From: Desulfobacterales bacterium
GTDB lineage: Bacteria > Desulfobacterota > Desulfobacteria > Desulfobacterales > JAHIVH01
Direction: 5' to 3'
NCBI GenBank assembly: GCA_020056645.1
Contig: JAGVHJ010000188.1
Coordinates: forward strand, 1-5,899
DNA length: 5,899 nucleotides
Shown here: positions 1 to 5,838 of the stretch, one piece after another
How positions within the stretch are numbered: position 1 is the stretch's first letter
Layout of the letters: each line of letters opens with the position of its first letter
The notes under the pieces: model-generated
Told to the model about the DNA's origin: nothing
Databases searched by the model: none
What the model saw: only the letters and a program-made list of their open reading frames with translations
Program-made: the position numbers and the translations under genes

Positions 1-2376
1 TCGGACGGGGTTCTCAAGGTGATGCGAAGCTATCAGTATTACGCCGCCCACGCGATTTCCGACAAGGTGGCCAGAACCGACTGGAAGAACCCGGACCGGC
101 TCGGCGGCTATATCTGGCATACCACGGGATCGGGCAAAACCATGACCAGCTTTAAGTCGGCTCAACTGATCGCCAACTCAAAAGATGCGGACAAGGTTGT
201 TTTCCTGATGGACCGGATCGAACTGGGCACCCAGTCGCTGCGCGAGTATCAGGGCTTTGCCGAGGATAACGAAACGGTGCAGGCCACCGAAAATACGGGG
301 GTGTTGGTGAGCAAGCTGACCAGCAGCGATCCTGCCAATACCTTAATCGTCACCTCGATCCAGAAGATGAGCAACATCAAGGACGAGGAAGGCGGAATGA
401 TTGCACACGACCTTTCGCGCATCAATGTCAAGCGGATGGTCTTTATTGTCGATGAGTGCCACCGTTCCACTTTAGGCGAAATGCTTGAGAACATCAAAAC
501 AAACTTTCCCGGCGCGATCTTTTTCGGTTTCAGCGGCACGCCGATTCACGAAGAAAATCAGCGCAAGGAAAATACCACGGCCGATGTGTTCGGCGATGAA
601 CTGCATCGCTACAGCATTGCCGACGGGATTCGGGATAAAAATGTTCTGGGCTTTGATCCGTACAAGGTGATGACCTATCGTGACCGGGATCTGCGCAAGG
701 CCGTCGCGCTGGAAAAAGCGAAGGCGGCAACGGAAGCCGAGGCCTTTGCCGATCCTAAAAAGAAAAAAGTGTTCAACCGGTTTATGAACGATGTGAAGAT
801 GGCTGGCGAGCGGGATGCGTCGGGCACCTGGGTGAAGGGCATCGAGGACGAACTGCCGTCCAGCCAGTACGACCGCGATGAGCATCGGAACATGGTGGTC
901 GAGGATATCAGCGATAACTGGATCACCTTGAGCCAGGGCAATAAGTTTCACGCTATTTTCGCCACCAGCAGTATCCCGGAGGCGATTTTATACTACCGCC
1001 TGATCAAAAAGAAATGCCCGACTCTGAAAATCACGGCGCTGTTTGACCCCAATGAAGACAATGAGGGCAATTCAATGTTTAAAACGAAAGGCCTCGTGGA
1101 AATCCTCGAAGACTACAATAAAGTCTACGACCAGCATTTCGATCTGGCAGCTCACGCAAAGTTTAAAAAGGATGTGGCGGCTCGGCTGGCCCATAAAAAG
1201 CCTTACCAGCGCGTTGAAACCACGCCGGAAAAGCAGCTGGATCTGCTGATTGTCGTTCATCAGATGCTGACCGGCTTTGACTCGAAGTGGGTGAACACCC
1301 TGTATCTGGACAAAGTCCTGAAATATGAAAACATCATTCAGGCCTTCTCGCGAACGAACCGCCTGTTTGGCCCGGATAAACCCTTCGGAACGATCCGCTA
1401 TTACCGCAAGCCGCACACCATGGAAGCGCATATCCATAGAGCGGTGAAACTCTACTCAGGGGATAAACCCATAGGGCTCTTTGTAGACCGGCTCGAAAGC
1501 AACCTGAACCGGATGAATGCGGTGTTTGATGAGATCAAAACACTGTTCGATACGGCAGGAATCGAAGATTTCAGGAAACTCCCCGATGACCTGACCGAGC
1601 GTGGGGAGTTTGCAAAGCTGTTCAGGGCATTCAATACCGTTCTGGAAGCGGCCAGAATCCAGGGCTTCAAATGGGACACATTGGCGTATCCGTTTGAAAA
1701 GGGCTCGGAAAAAACCATAGTGGAGCTGCGCATTACCCACGAGCAGTATCTGACGCTGGCCCTCCGCTATAAAGAGCTCGCATCAGGCGCAGGGGGTGGC
1801 GGAGGTGGTGGTGGAGATATTCCATTCGACATTGACGGCCATCTGACCGAGATCGACACGGATAAAATCGATGCGGATTACATGAATTCAAGGTTCGAGA
1901 AATATCTAAAAACGCTCCAGGGCGGTGATGCCGAAGCGATCAACGCCACACTAGCCGAACTGCATCGGTCGTTTGCAACGTTGACACAGGAAGAGCAAAA
2001 GATTGCCGATATATTCCTGCACGACATCCAAAGGGGAGACGTGGTGATCGATTCCACCCGCCCGTTTAAAGAATACATCACCGAATACCAGTCGAAGGCT
2101 AAAAATCGCGAGATGGACGCTATCGCTCACCTGTTCGGATTGGATAAAACCAAACTTTCAGCCCTGATGAATACAAATATCACGGCGGCAAACATCAACG
2201 AATACGGCCGCTTTGATGATCTGAAAGCCACTGTGGACAAGCAAAAGGCAAAAGTCTACTTTGAAGCCATGGAAGGCAAGGCGCTTCCACCAGCCAAAGT
2301 AAACATTAAAACGTCCAATCTACTTCGGGATTTTATCATTCAGGGTGGGTTCGATCTTGAGTTCCCCGCCGGTTAA
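1..2376 (+). CDS. hsdR: Type I restriction endonuclease subunit R (HsdR), 5'-truncated by the window edge
   Basis: HsdR is the ATP-driven DNA translocase and endonuclease subunit of type I restriction-modification complexes, working with HsdM and HsdS. The frame is open from base 1 (reading SDGVLKVMRSYQYYAA), so 791 residues are visible and the ATG/GTG near 19-24 is internal, not a start. SF2 helicase motifs appear in order: Walker A TTGSGKT (nt 121-141), DECH Walker B (451-462), SGT motif III (about 532-540), the LTGFDSKW region of motif V (about 1267-1290) and motif VI QAFSRTNR (1339-1362). After the motor comes a helical C-terminal region with an eight-glycine run (1792-1815) followed by an acidic IDGHLTEIDTDKIDADYMNSRF segment. 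EcoR124I-type HsdR proteins are about 1000 residues, so roughly 200-250 N-terminal residues, including the PD-(D/E)xK nuclease, should lie to the left. The visible part has no stop or frameshift. Whether the system is complete cannot be judged here. Confidence 0.95.
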   Translation, partial: SDGVLKVMRSYQYYAAHAISDKVARTDWKNPDRLGGYIWHTTGSGKTMTSFKSAQLIANSKDADKVVFLMDRIELGTQSLREYQGFAEDNETVQATENTGVLVSKLTSSDPANTLIVTSIQKMSNIKDEEGGMIAHDLSRINVKRMVFIVDECHRSTLGEMLENIKTNFPGAIFFGFSGTPIHEENQRKENTTADVFGDELHRYSIADGIRDKNVLGFDPYKVMTYRDRDLRKAVALEKAKAATEAEAFADPKKKKVFNRFMNDVKMAGERDASGTWVKGIEDELPSSQYDRDEHRNMVVEDISDNWITLSQGNKFHAIFATSSIPEAILYYRLIKKKCPTLKITALFDPNEDNEGNSMFKTKGLVEILEDYNKVYDQHFDLAAHAKFKKDVAARLAHKKPYQRVETTPEKQLDLLIVVHQMLTGFDSKWVNTLYLDKVLKYENIIQAFSRTNRLFGPDKPFGTIRYYRKPHTMEAHIHRAVKLYSGDKPIGLFVDRLESNLNRMNAVFDEIKTLFDTAGIEDFRKLPDDLTERGEFAKLFRAFNTVLEAARIQGFKWDTLAYPFEKGSEKTIVELRITHEQYLTLALRYKELASGAGGGGGGGGDIPFDIDGHLTEIDTDKIDADYMNSRFEKYLKTLQGGDAEAINATLAELHRSFATLTQEEQKIADIFLHDIQRGDVVIDSTRPFKEYITEYQSKAKNREMDAIAHLFGLDKTKLSALMNTNITAANINEYGRFDDLKATVDKQKAKVYFEAMEGKALPPAKVNIKTSNLLRDFIIQGGFDLEFPAG

Positions 2377-2386
2377 TACAGGGTAT

Positions 2387-2429
2387 GCCCCGAATCATGG
2401 GGACAGACCTGTTAGCGTGGTCCGGCCCC
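2387..2429. repeat. REP-like double hairpin at the hsdR / M20 junction
   Basis: GGGGACAGACC (2399-2409) and GGTCCGGCCCC (2419-2429) pair at 9 of 11 positions around a nine-base loop. The same GGGG can instead pair with CCCC at 2387-2390 around GAATCAT. The AATCATGGGGACAGACC text resembles dispersed REP-type sequences I remember from proteobacterial genomes, which are mobilised by REP-associated tyrosine transposases; that link is from memory. No U-tract follows on either strand, so it does not look like an intrinsic terminator, though it could act as a transcript 3' stabiliser for two converging genes. Confidence 0.45.
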
Positions 2430-3525
2430 ATGCACACAATATTTCCAGGTATATCTCGGCGGCGCTGCGCACCTGCGAGAAAAAGACCGATTCATCCTCT
2501 GTGTGGGCTTTTTCAATGGTCCCCGGTCCCAAGAGAATGGTCTTGATCCCTGCGGCCCATAAAAAATTGGCGTCCGAATGACTGGGGAAATCGCCGGGTT
2601 TCCAGGGAAGACCCCGAGCCTGATAGATGTGTTTCACTATTTCGGGCAGTTTCCCTTTATCGGGCAACTGATAACCTGAGTGGATGGTCAGAAAGGTCAT
2701 CTCTCCATTGACCGATGGATGCTTTTGCTTGAATTGGTTGTAAACCTCTTCCAGTTCGGTGGTCACTATTTCAGCGGATAAATCCGGGTGGAAATGAAGA
2801 TCCAGGAATGCGTCACAGCCTCCAGGCACCGCAAACCCGCAGTGGGCGCTGCTGACATCCCGGATGTTGTAAACGACTTCAGGCCGATTGATATTAAGGA
2901 ATTCGATCACATCCGTGAGAAGAGAAAGCATGGCCTGCACGGGGTTATCTTTCCGGTCGGCGACGGATGCGTGCATCCGTTTTCCCAAGGTGGTCAACTT
3001 GGTTTCAAGATAGCTGTAGTGACTCAAACAGGGAACAAGAGCGGTCGGCTCCCCGATAATCGCCCAAGGGAAATGATGATCCTTTGAAAACATGATCGCG
3101 CCGTCATTGGTTTCTTCTTCTCCCACCACGATGGCGAGCGTCGCGGGAATATGATCCACACCATTTTCCTTCAGCGATACAAAAGCTTCGATCATCGCGG
3201 CGCATCCGCCTTTCATGTCGGATGATCCCAGACCGAAAATTTCATCCCCTTCGATCTGATGTTCGTAATGATCGTAGTCGTAGGCAAAGACCGTATCGAT
3301 ATGCCCTATAAAGACGCATTGCGGACTTTTCAGATCGGAATGGAGAATCAGGTTGTATCTCTCTTCGTCAACCTTCTGCCGTTCGAGAACAAAGCCTGCT
3401 CTTTTCAGGTAATTCTCGATATATTTCAGCGCCTCCACCTCTTTCCCGGTGGGGCTGTAAATATCGATGAGACTGGTCAGAAGCTTATGCAACCTGTTTT
3501 TGTTTATGCTGGTGGAGGGTTTCAT
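2395..3525 (-). CDS. M20 family metallo-hydrolase (ArgE/DapE/LysK-like deacylase or peptidase)
   Basis: Predicted cytoplasmic di-metal hydrolase that cleaves an amide bond, typically in an N-acyl amino acid or small peptide. With the start at 3525 the protein is 376 residues. Metal and catalytic residues follow the M20 pattern: H75 and D77 in GHIDTV, bridging D103 in SSDMKGG, the E136-E137 pair in GEEETNDGA, E159 in IIGEP and H341 in EKAHTEDES. The middle part (about residues 165-280) corresponds to the lid/dimerisation domain. I prefer the ATG at 3525 because the conserved fold begins right after it and it lies one base past the GNAT stop (TGAAATG), which suggests translational coupling. An in-frame ATG at 3579 would add 18 residues and overlap the GNAT gene by 53 bases; neither start has an ideal ribosome-binding site. 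The last dozen residues (CAWGRTTLTGLSP) extend past the usual family end and are encoded by a REP-like hairpin. The substrate cannot be told from sequence. Confidence 0.9.
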   Translation of the reverse strand: MKPSTSINKNRLHKLLTSLIDIYSPTGKEVEALKYIENYLKRAGFVLERQKVDEERYNLILHSDLKSPQCVFIGHIDTVFAYDYDHYEHQIEGDEIFGLGSSDMKGGCAAMIEAFVSLKENGVDHIPATLAIVVGEEETNDGAIMFSKDHHFPWAIIGEPTALVPCLSHYSYLETKLTTLGKRMHASVADRKDNPVQAMLSLLTDVIEFLNINRPEVVYNIRDVSSAHCGFAVPGGCDAFLDLHFHPDLSAEIVTTELEEVYNQFKQKHPSVNGEMTFLTIHSGYQLPDKGKLPEIVKHIYQARGLPWKPGDFPSHSDANFLWAAGIKTILLGPGTIEKAHTEDESVFFSQVRSAAEIYLEILCAWGRTTLTGLSP

Positions 3526-3526
3526 T

Positions 3527-4156
3527 TCAGGTATTTTTACCCTGGGAGGAGGCGCTCCTTTTCTTCTTGGAGCCACCATTTCCTTCTGGTTTTGATCTTC
3601 CTGGTTTTTTTTTCAGGCTGGCTGGTTTGACGCCGTTTTCTAAGGTTTTCGATGAACTCCGCTTCCGGGTCCTCGAAAGATTTGAGGACATATAAACATG
3701 GCTTTTCGGATTCGAGAACCCCATCTTCTGGAAAAAGGTGATCGCTCCGATATTCTCGGCGTCTGTATCTACAATCAGCATGCGGACGCCGTTTTTTTTC
3801 ATGAGAGACTTGAATTGTTTAAATAGTTTGATTCCCAAACCCAGCCGTTTTGCTTCGGGGGCCACTCCCATCCAGACAAGATATCCGTATTTCCAGGGGG
3901 AGTTATTTTTTTCAATGATGTTGCCAATGACAAACCCGGCGACTTTCCCCTTGTGTTCCGCCACCAGGCAGAATTCGGGATTGGTGTTAAAAAAATCGAT
4001 AACCTCGTATTCATCCCAGGTTCTGTATAAAGATGGCAGGATATCTGAATCAAACAACTCTTCCCCCAAATGGAAAACAGGGGCCAGATCGTCAATCTCC
4101 ATCTCTCTGATTTTCGTGTCACACGGGGTGCTGTTTTTTTTTGTGTCATCCTCCAA
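3527..4156 (-). CDS. GNAT family N-acetyltransferase with a basic C-terminal tail
   Basis: Predicted acetyl-CoA-dependent N-acetyltransferase of unknown substrate. The 209-residue product opens its fold with KIREMEIDDLAPVFHL (strand 1/helix 1), has the motif A acetyl-CoA loop at VAPEAKRLGLGIKLF (about residues 98-112, with K103/R104, G106 and G108), and ends the fold with motif B AENIGAITFFQKMGF (about 133-147). Residues 159-209 form a Lys/Arg/Ser/Gly-rich, probably disordered tail not needed for a GNAT fold. The start is uncertain. The best in-frame choice is TTG at 4156 with GGAG eight bases upstream. The ATG at 4149 is out of frame unless a -1 slip occurs in the following A9 run. The ATG at 4102 would cut into the first strand. 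A second A9 run (3605-3613) lies in the tail. The gene directly precedes the M20 hydrolase and probably shares its transcript. Confidence 0.85.
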   Translation of the reverse strand: MEDDTKKNSTPCDTKIREMEIDDLAPVFHLGEELFDSDILPSLYRTWDEYEVIDFFNTNPEFCLVAEHKGKVAGFVIGNIIEKNNSPWKYGYLVWMGVAPEAKRLGLGIKLFKQFKSLMKKNGVRMLIVDTDAENIGAITFFQKMGFSNPKSHVYMSSNLSRTRKRSSSKTLENGVKPASLKKKPGRSKPEGNGGSKKKRSASSQGKNT

Positions 4157-4160
4157 AATC
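4134..4160 (-). other. Candidate -1 slippery site (A9) with GGAGG stimulator at the GNAT start
   Basis: On the minus strand the sequence runs GGAGG, eight bases, then A AAA AAA inside a nine-A run (plus-strand T9 at 4134-4142). In the frame of ATG 4149 the codons are CAA AAA AAA, exactly the phase of a -1 slippery heptamer. A -1 slip gives MTQKK joined to NSTPCDTKIRE, which is the GNAT frame. A short CGTG-TGA-CACG stem lies about seven bases downstream. The arrangement resembles the E. coli dnaX frameshift signal. A sequencing indel in the homopolymer is equally possible. Confidence 0.35.
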
Positions 4161-4312
4161 CACGCTCCGAAAAATAGGTGAATGTTTTTTTGAAGATCTC
4201 ATGGGGACGGGAATAGATCCTGTCCAGAAAATCTTTGGCTTTGCTTTTTTCCGCTTCATGATAGGAGCGGTTTCAGATAACGGCCCGTGCAAGAACGGCT
4301 GTTACGGGCCAT
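4146..4312 (-). other. Coding-like but frame-broken leader between the SLOG-like and GNAT genes
   Basis: Three short overlapping frames fill this gap: an 18-codon ORF (4312-4256, MARNSRSCTGRYLKPLLS), a 37-codon ORF (4259-4146, starting MKRKKAKPKIF), and a stop-free frame from 4272 that runs into ATG 4149 and includes KDFLDRIYSRPHEIFKKTF. The first two pairs of junctions use ATGA overlaps (4259-4256 and 4149-4146). The third frame looks most protein-like but has no ATG, GTG or TTG before 4149. One extra A in the A6 run near 4245-4251 and one in the A9 run would join MKRKK, this frame and the GNAT into a single longer protein. It may be a decayed N-terminal extension, a leader, or an assembly artefact. 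Confidence 0.3.
4282..4310. other. Perfect 7-bp stem with nested small hairpin in the SLOG-GNAT gap
   Basis: GGCCCGT (4282-4288) pairs perfectly with ACGGGCC (4304-4310) around a 15-base loop that itself contains AAC-GGCT-GTT (4294-4303). It starts about 29 bases after the SLOG-like stop on the minus strand. There is no following U-tract, so it is more likely an RNA processing or stability element, or a rho-type site, than an intrinsic terminator. This is inference. Confidence 0.45.
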
Positions 4313-4338
4313 CTCTACGGGGTTTTCATCGTCCGCCG

Positions 4339-4902
4339 CTATTTTCCCCCGGCAGGGCCAAAGGAACGGATAAAAAGATCCATCAGTGCCTTGCGACCGT
4401 CATCGGAAAGGTTACGGGTGCCTGTGCCAGCAAACGTTTCCGAGGTGATCACCGGTGTATCTGGAACCCATTTGTTCTCCTGCCAGGAAAACCACCCTTT
4501 CCGCTCCTGGTCATAAATGCTCAGCGGACGGTTAAAAAGTTTGGCCAATTCGACGCCCCAGCCGGTTCCCCCCTTGACGGTGTTGTCTTCCTGTATCCAA
4601 CCCACCGCAAAGACCTGGTACCCGCCATTGACAATATGGAAAATGGACTGGATGACCTTTCTGATTTTTTCCAGCCGGGAGTAGGTGCGCTTCATCCGCT
4701 GGGATATGATTTCCATGCTCACGTCGCCTTTTTTCATATCTTCCTGGGTCAGTATCCGCATGCCACGGCTGCGTTCGGGAAGGTGCCCTTCATAAGAAAA
4801 GGTCACTTCATTGATGTTCCAGGCTTCGGCCAGTTTGCCGAATTCCGCCTCGGCTCCCTTGAGACCGCCGCTGTATAGCGTGATTTTTGAAATATCGGTC
4901 AT
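4339..4902 (-). CDS. Uncharacterised SLOG/molybdenum-carrier-like Rossmann-fold protein
   Basis: A 187-residue soluble protein with no signal peptide or membrane segment. I cannot assign a function. The N-terminal YSGGLKGAEAEFGKLAEAW (residues 10-28) resembles the glycine-rich 'SGGxxGxD/E' nucleotide-binding loop of SLOG/DprA/LOG-like and putative molybdenum-carrier proteins. The later VKGGTGWGVELAKLFNRPLSIYDQ stretch (109-132) resembles their GGT loop followed by a helix and a strand. In between are an Arg/Lys-rich segment (about 70-85) and a strand reading GYQVFAVGWI; the C-terminal part contains a TFAGTGTRNLSDDGRKAL motif. These similarities are from memory of the folds and are inference. 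The ATG start at 4902 is supported by a GGGGG Shine-Dalgarno-like run with seven bases of spacing. Stop is TAG. It is first in the minus-strand cluster, 182 bases ahead of the GNAT gene. Confidence 0.8.
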   Translation of the reverse strand: MTDISKITLYSGGLKGAEAEFGKLAEAWNINEVTFSYEGHLPERSRGMRILTQEDMKKGDVSMEIISQRMKRTYSRLEKIRKVIQSIFHIVNGGYQVFAVGWIQEDNTVKGGTGWGVELAKLFNRPLSIYDQERKGWFSWQENKWVPDTPVITSETFAGTGTRNLSDDGRKALMDLFIRSFGPAGGK

Positions 4903-4944
4903 TCTTTTTCCCCCTGTTCTTTTAAGATGGTGTTACGTTTATGC

Positions 4945-4978
4945 AAAAAAAAGCACCCTGCCGTGGTTCGACAGGGTG
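4945..4978 (-). terminator. Intrinsic terminator on the minus strand upstream of the SLOG-like gene
   Basis: Read on the minus strand, CACCCTG (4978-4972), an 11-base loop and CAGGGTG (4960-4954) form a perfect 7-bp GC-rich stem, then one C and eight consecutive T (4952-4945). This is a textbook rho-independent terminator. No minus-strand gene lies to its right in the window, so it either blocks antisense transcription coming through trhA or is a leader terminator (attenuator) for the SLOG-like gene, whose ATG is 43 bases further on. Confidence 0.75.
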
Positions 4979-5003
4979 TGGCGCTCACCTTAATGCATTT
5001 TTT

Positions 5004-5033
5004 TTGGTTTTGCAATACCATGGAAAATATTAT
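5004..5033 (+). promoter_or_regulatory. Candidate sigma-70-type promoter for trhA
   Basis: TTGGTT (5004-5009) and TATTAT (5028-5033) are separated by 18 bases; the -10 box matches the consensus at five of six positions and the -35 at three. Transcription would begin near 5040, giving a leader of about 35 bases before ATG 5075 and arguing against the upstream start codons at 5033/5036. Confidence 0.35.
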
Positions 5034-5074
5034 TGATGTTGACGCATTTGCATTTCTGTGCGATTTCATCGCCC

Positions 5075-5728
5075 ATGATTCGTCATTTACGAGAGCCCAT
5101 TAGCGGCCTAACCCATTTCATCGGTTTTATCCTGGCCGTGATCGGCACTGTTTTTTTGATCCTCAAGGCCAGCTCTCCGGTTAAAATCCTCCATATGGTT
5201 TCGTTTTCCATATTCGGAGCCGGAATGATCATGATCTATCTGGCCAGCACCCTTTATCACTGGCTTCCCTTGAAGGAAAAGGGCGTGGCCTTCATGCGGC
5301 GCGTGGATCACATGATGATTTTCTTCATTATTGCGGCCACCTACACGCCGGTGTGCCTGATTCCCCTGAAAGGCCCTTGGGGGAACGCTATTCTGGTTTG
5401 TGTCTGGACCTTCGCCCTGATGGGGATCTTGATTAAAATTTTCTGGATGGAGGCTCCCAGATGGCTTTCGACCTCACTCTACCTCCTGATGGGCTGGATC
5501 TGCATTGTGGCCGTGTGGCCCCTGATCGTGACCCTTCAGACAGGAGCCCTGTTGTGGCTGCTTTTCGGAGGCTTGTTTTACAGTATAGGGGCTGTGATTT
5601 ACGGAATCAAAAAACCCAACCCTTTTCCCGGAATCTTCGGGTTTCACGAACTGTTTCATGTGCTGACTATGATGGGAACCGCCTCGCATTTTCTGGTGAT
5701 GTATCGATACATCACTCAGTTTAATTAG
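5075..5728 (+). CDS. trhA: PAQR family membrane homeostasis protein (hemolysin III / YqfA-like)
   Basis: Integral inner-membrane protein of the PAQR/hemolysin-III superfamily, linked in bacteria to membrane fluidity homeostasis. The 217-residue product matches the usual length (about 215-220) and starts with the typical MIRHLREPISGLTHFIG. About seven hydrophobic helices are visible. Putative zinc-site residues are conserved: S58 and H62 in STLYHW, D78 in RRVDH, and H191 and H195 in HELFH near the C-terminus; TYTP (89-92) is also typical. I chose ATG 5075 because the conserved family start falls exactly there and a candidate promoter predicts transcription from about 5040. It lacks a clear Shine-Dalgarno. 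An in-frame TTG at 5033 and ATG at 5036 would add 14 or 13 unusual residues. It is divergent from the SLOG-like gene and probably monocistronic. The old name 'hemolysin' does not imply toxicity. Confidence 0.93.
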   Translation: MIRHLREPISGLTHFIGFILAVIGTVFLILKASSPVKILHMVSFSIFGAGMIMIYLASTLYHWLPLKEKGVAFMRRVDHMMIFFIIAATYTPVCLIPLKGPWGNAILVCVWTFALMGILIKIFWMEAPRWLSTSLYLLMGWICIVAVWPLIVTLQTGALLWLLFGGLFYSIGAVIYGIKKPNPFPGIFGFHELFHVLTMMGTASHFLVMYRYITQFN

Positions 5729-5789
5729 CGCCTGACGGCAAGGCCGCTTTGGGCCTGTTCCCGGCAGGGGAATCGCATGTAGAACAGGG

Positions 5790-5838
5790 CTTGGTGAGTG
5801 ATTTAAGTAGCGCCCGAACGAAAACCAAGATTTTTTTT
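5790..5838 (+). terminator. Possible weak terminator downstream of trhA
   Basis: CTTGGT (5790-5795) can pair with ACCAAG (5824-5829), followed after one base by eight T (5831-5838). The loop is long (28 bases) and the stem only 6 bp, so termination would be weak. No better candidate follows trhA: the AGGCC/GGCCT (5741-5756) and CCTGTTC/GAACAGG (5754-5788) stems lack a T run. Confidence 0.3.

Noticed and set aside
472..951. 159-codon minus-strand open frame inside hsdR
   Set aside because: It is a shadow of a gene with unmistakable helicase motifs; no motif or start signal of its own.
2788..3087. 99-codon plus-strand frame inside the M20 gene
   Set aside because: It is antisense to the conserved M20 domain and has no recognisable motif.
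3799..4149. 116-codon minus-strand frame starting at ATG 4149 as a separate gene
   Set aside because: After the A9 run it reads the GNAT gene out of frame and loses all GNAT motifs (rich in Trp and Ser). Only its first few codons and upstream extension are of interest.
4141..4878. Long plus-strand open frame of 245 codons opposite the SLOG-like gene
   Set aside because: It is antisense to a better-supported gene with a ribosome-binding site and family-like motifs, and its own translation is rich in Pro, Phe and Gly with no recognisable fold.
5741..5756. AGGCC/GGCCT hairpin just after trhA as its terminator
   Set aside because: The stem is only 5 bp and is followed by GTTCCCGG rather than a T run.
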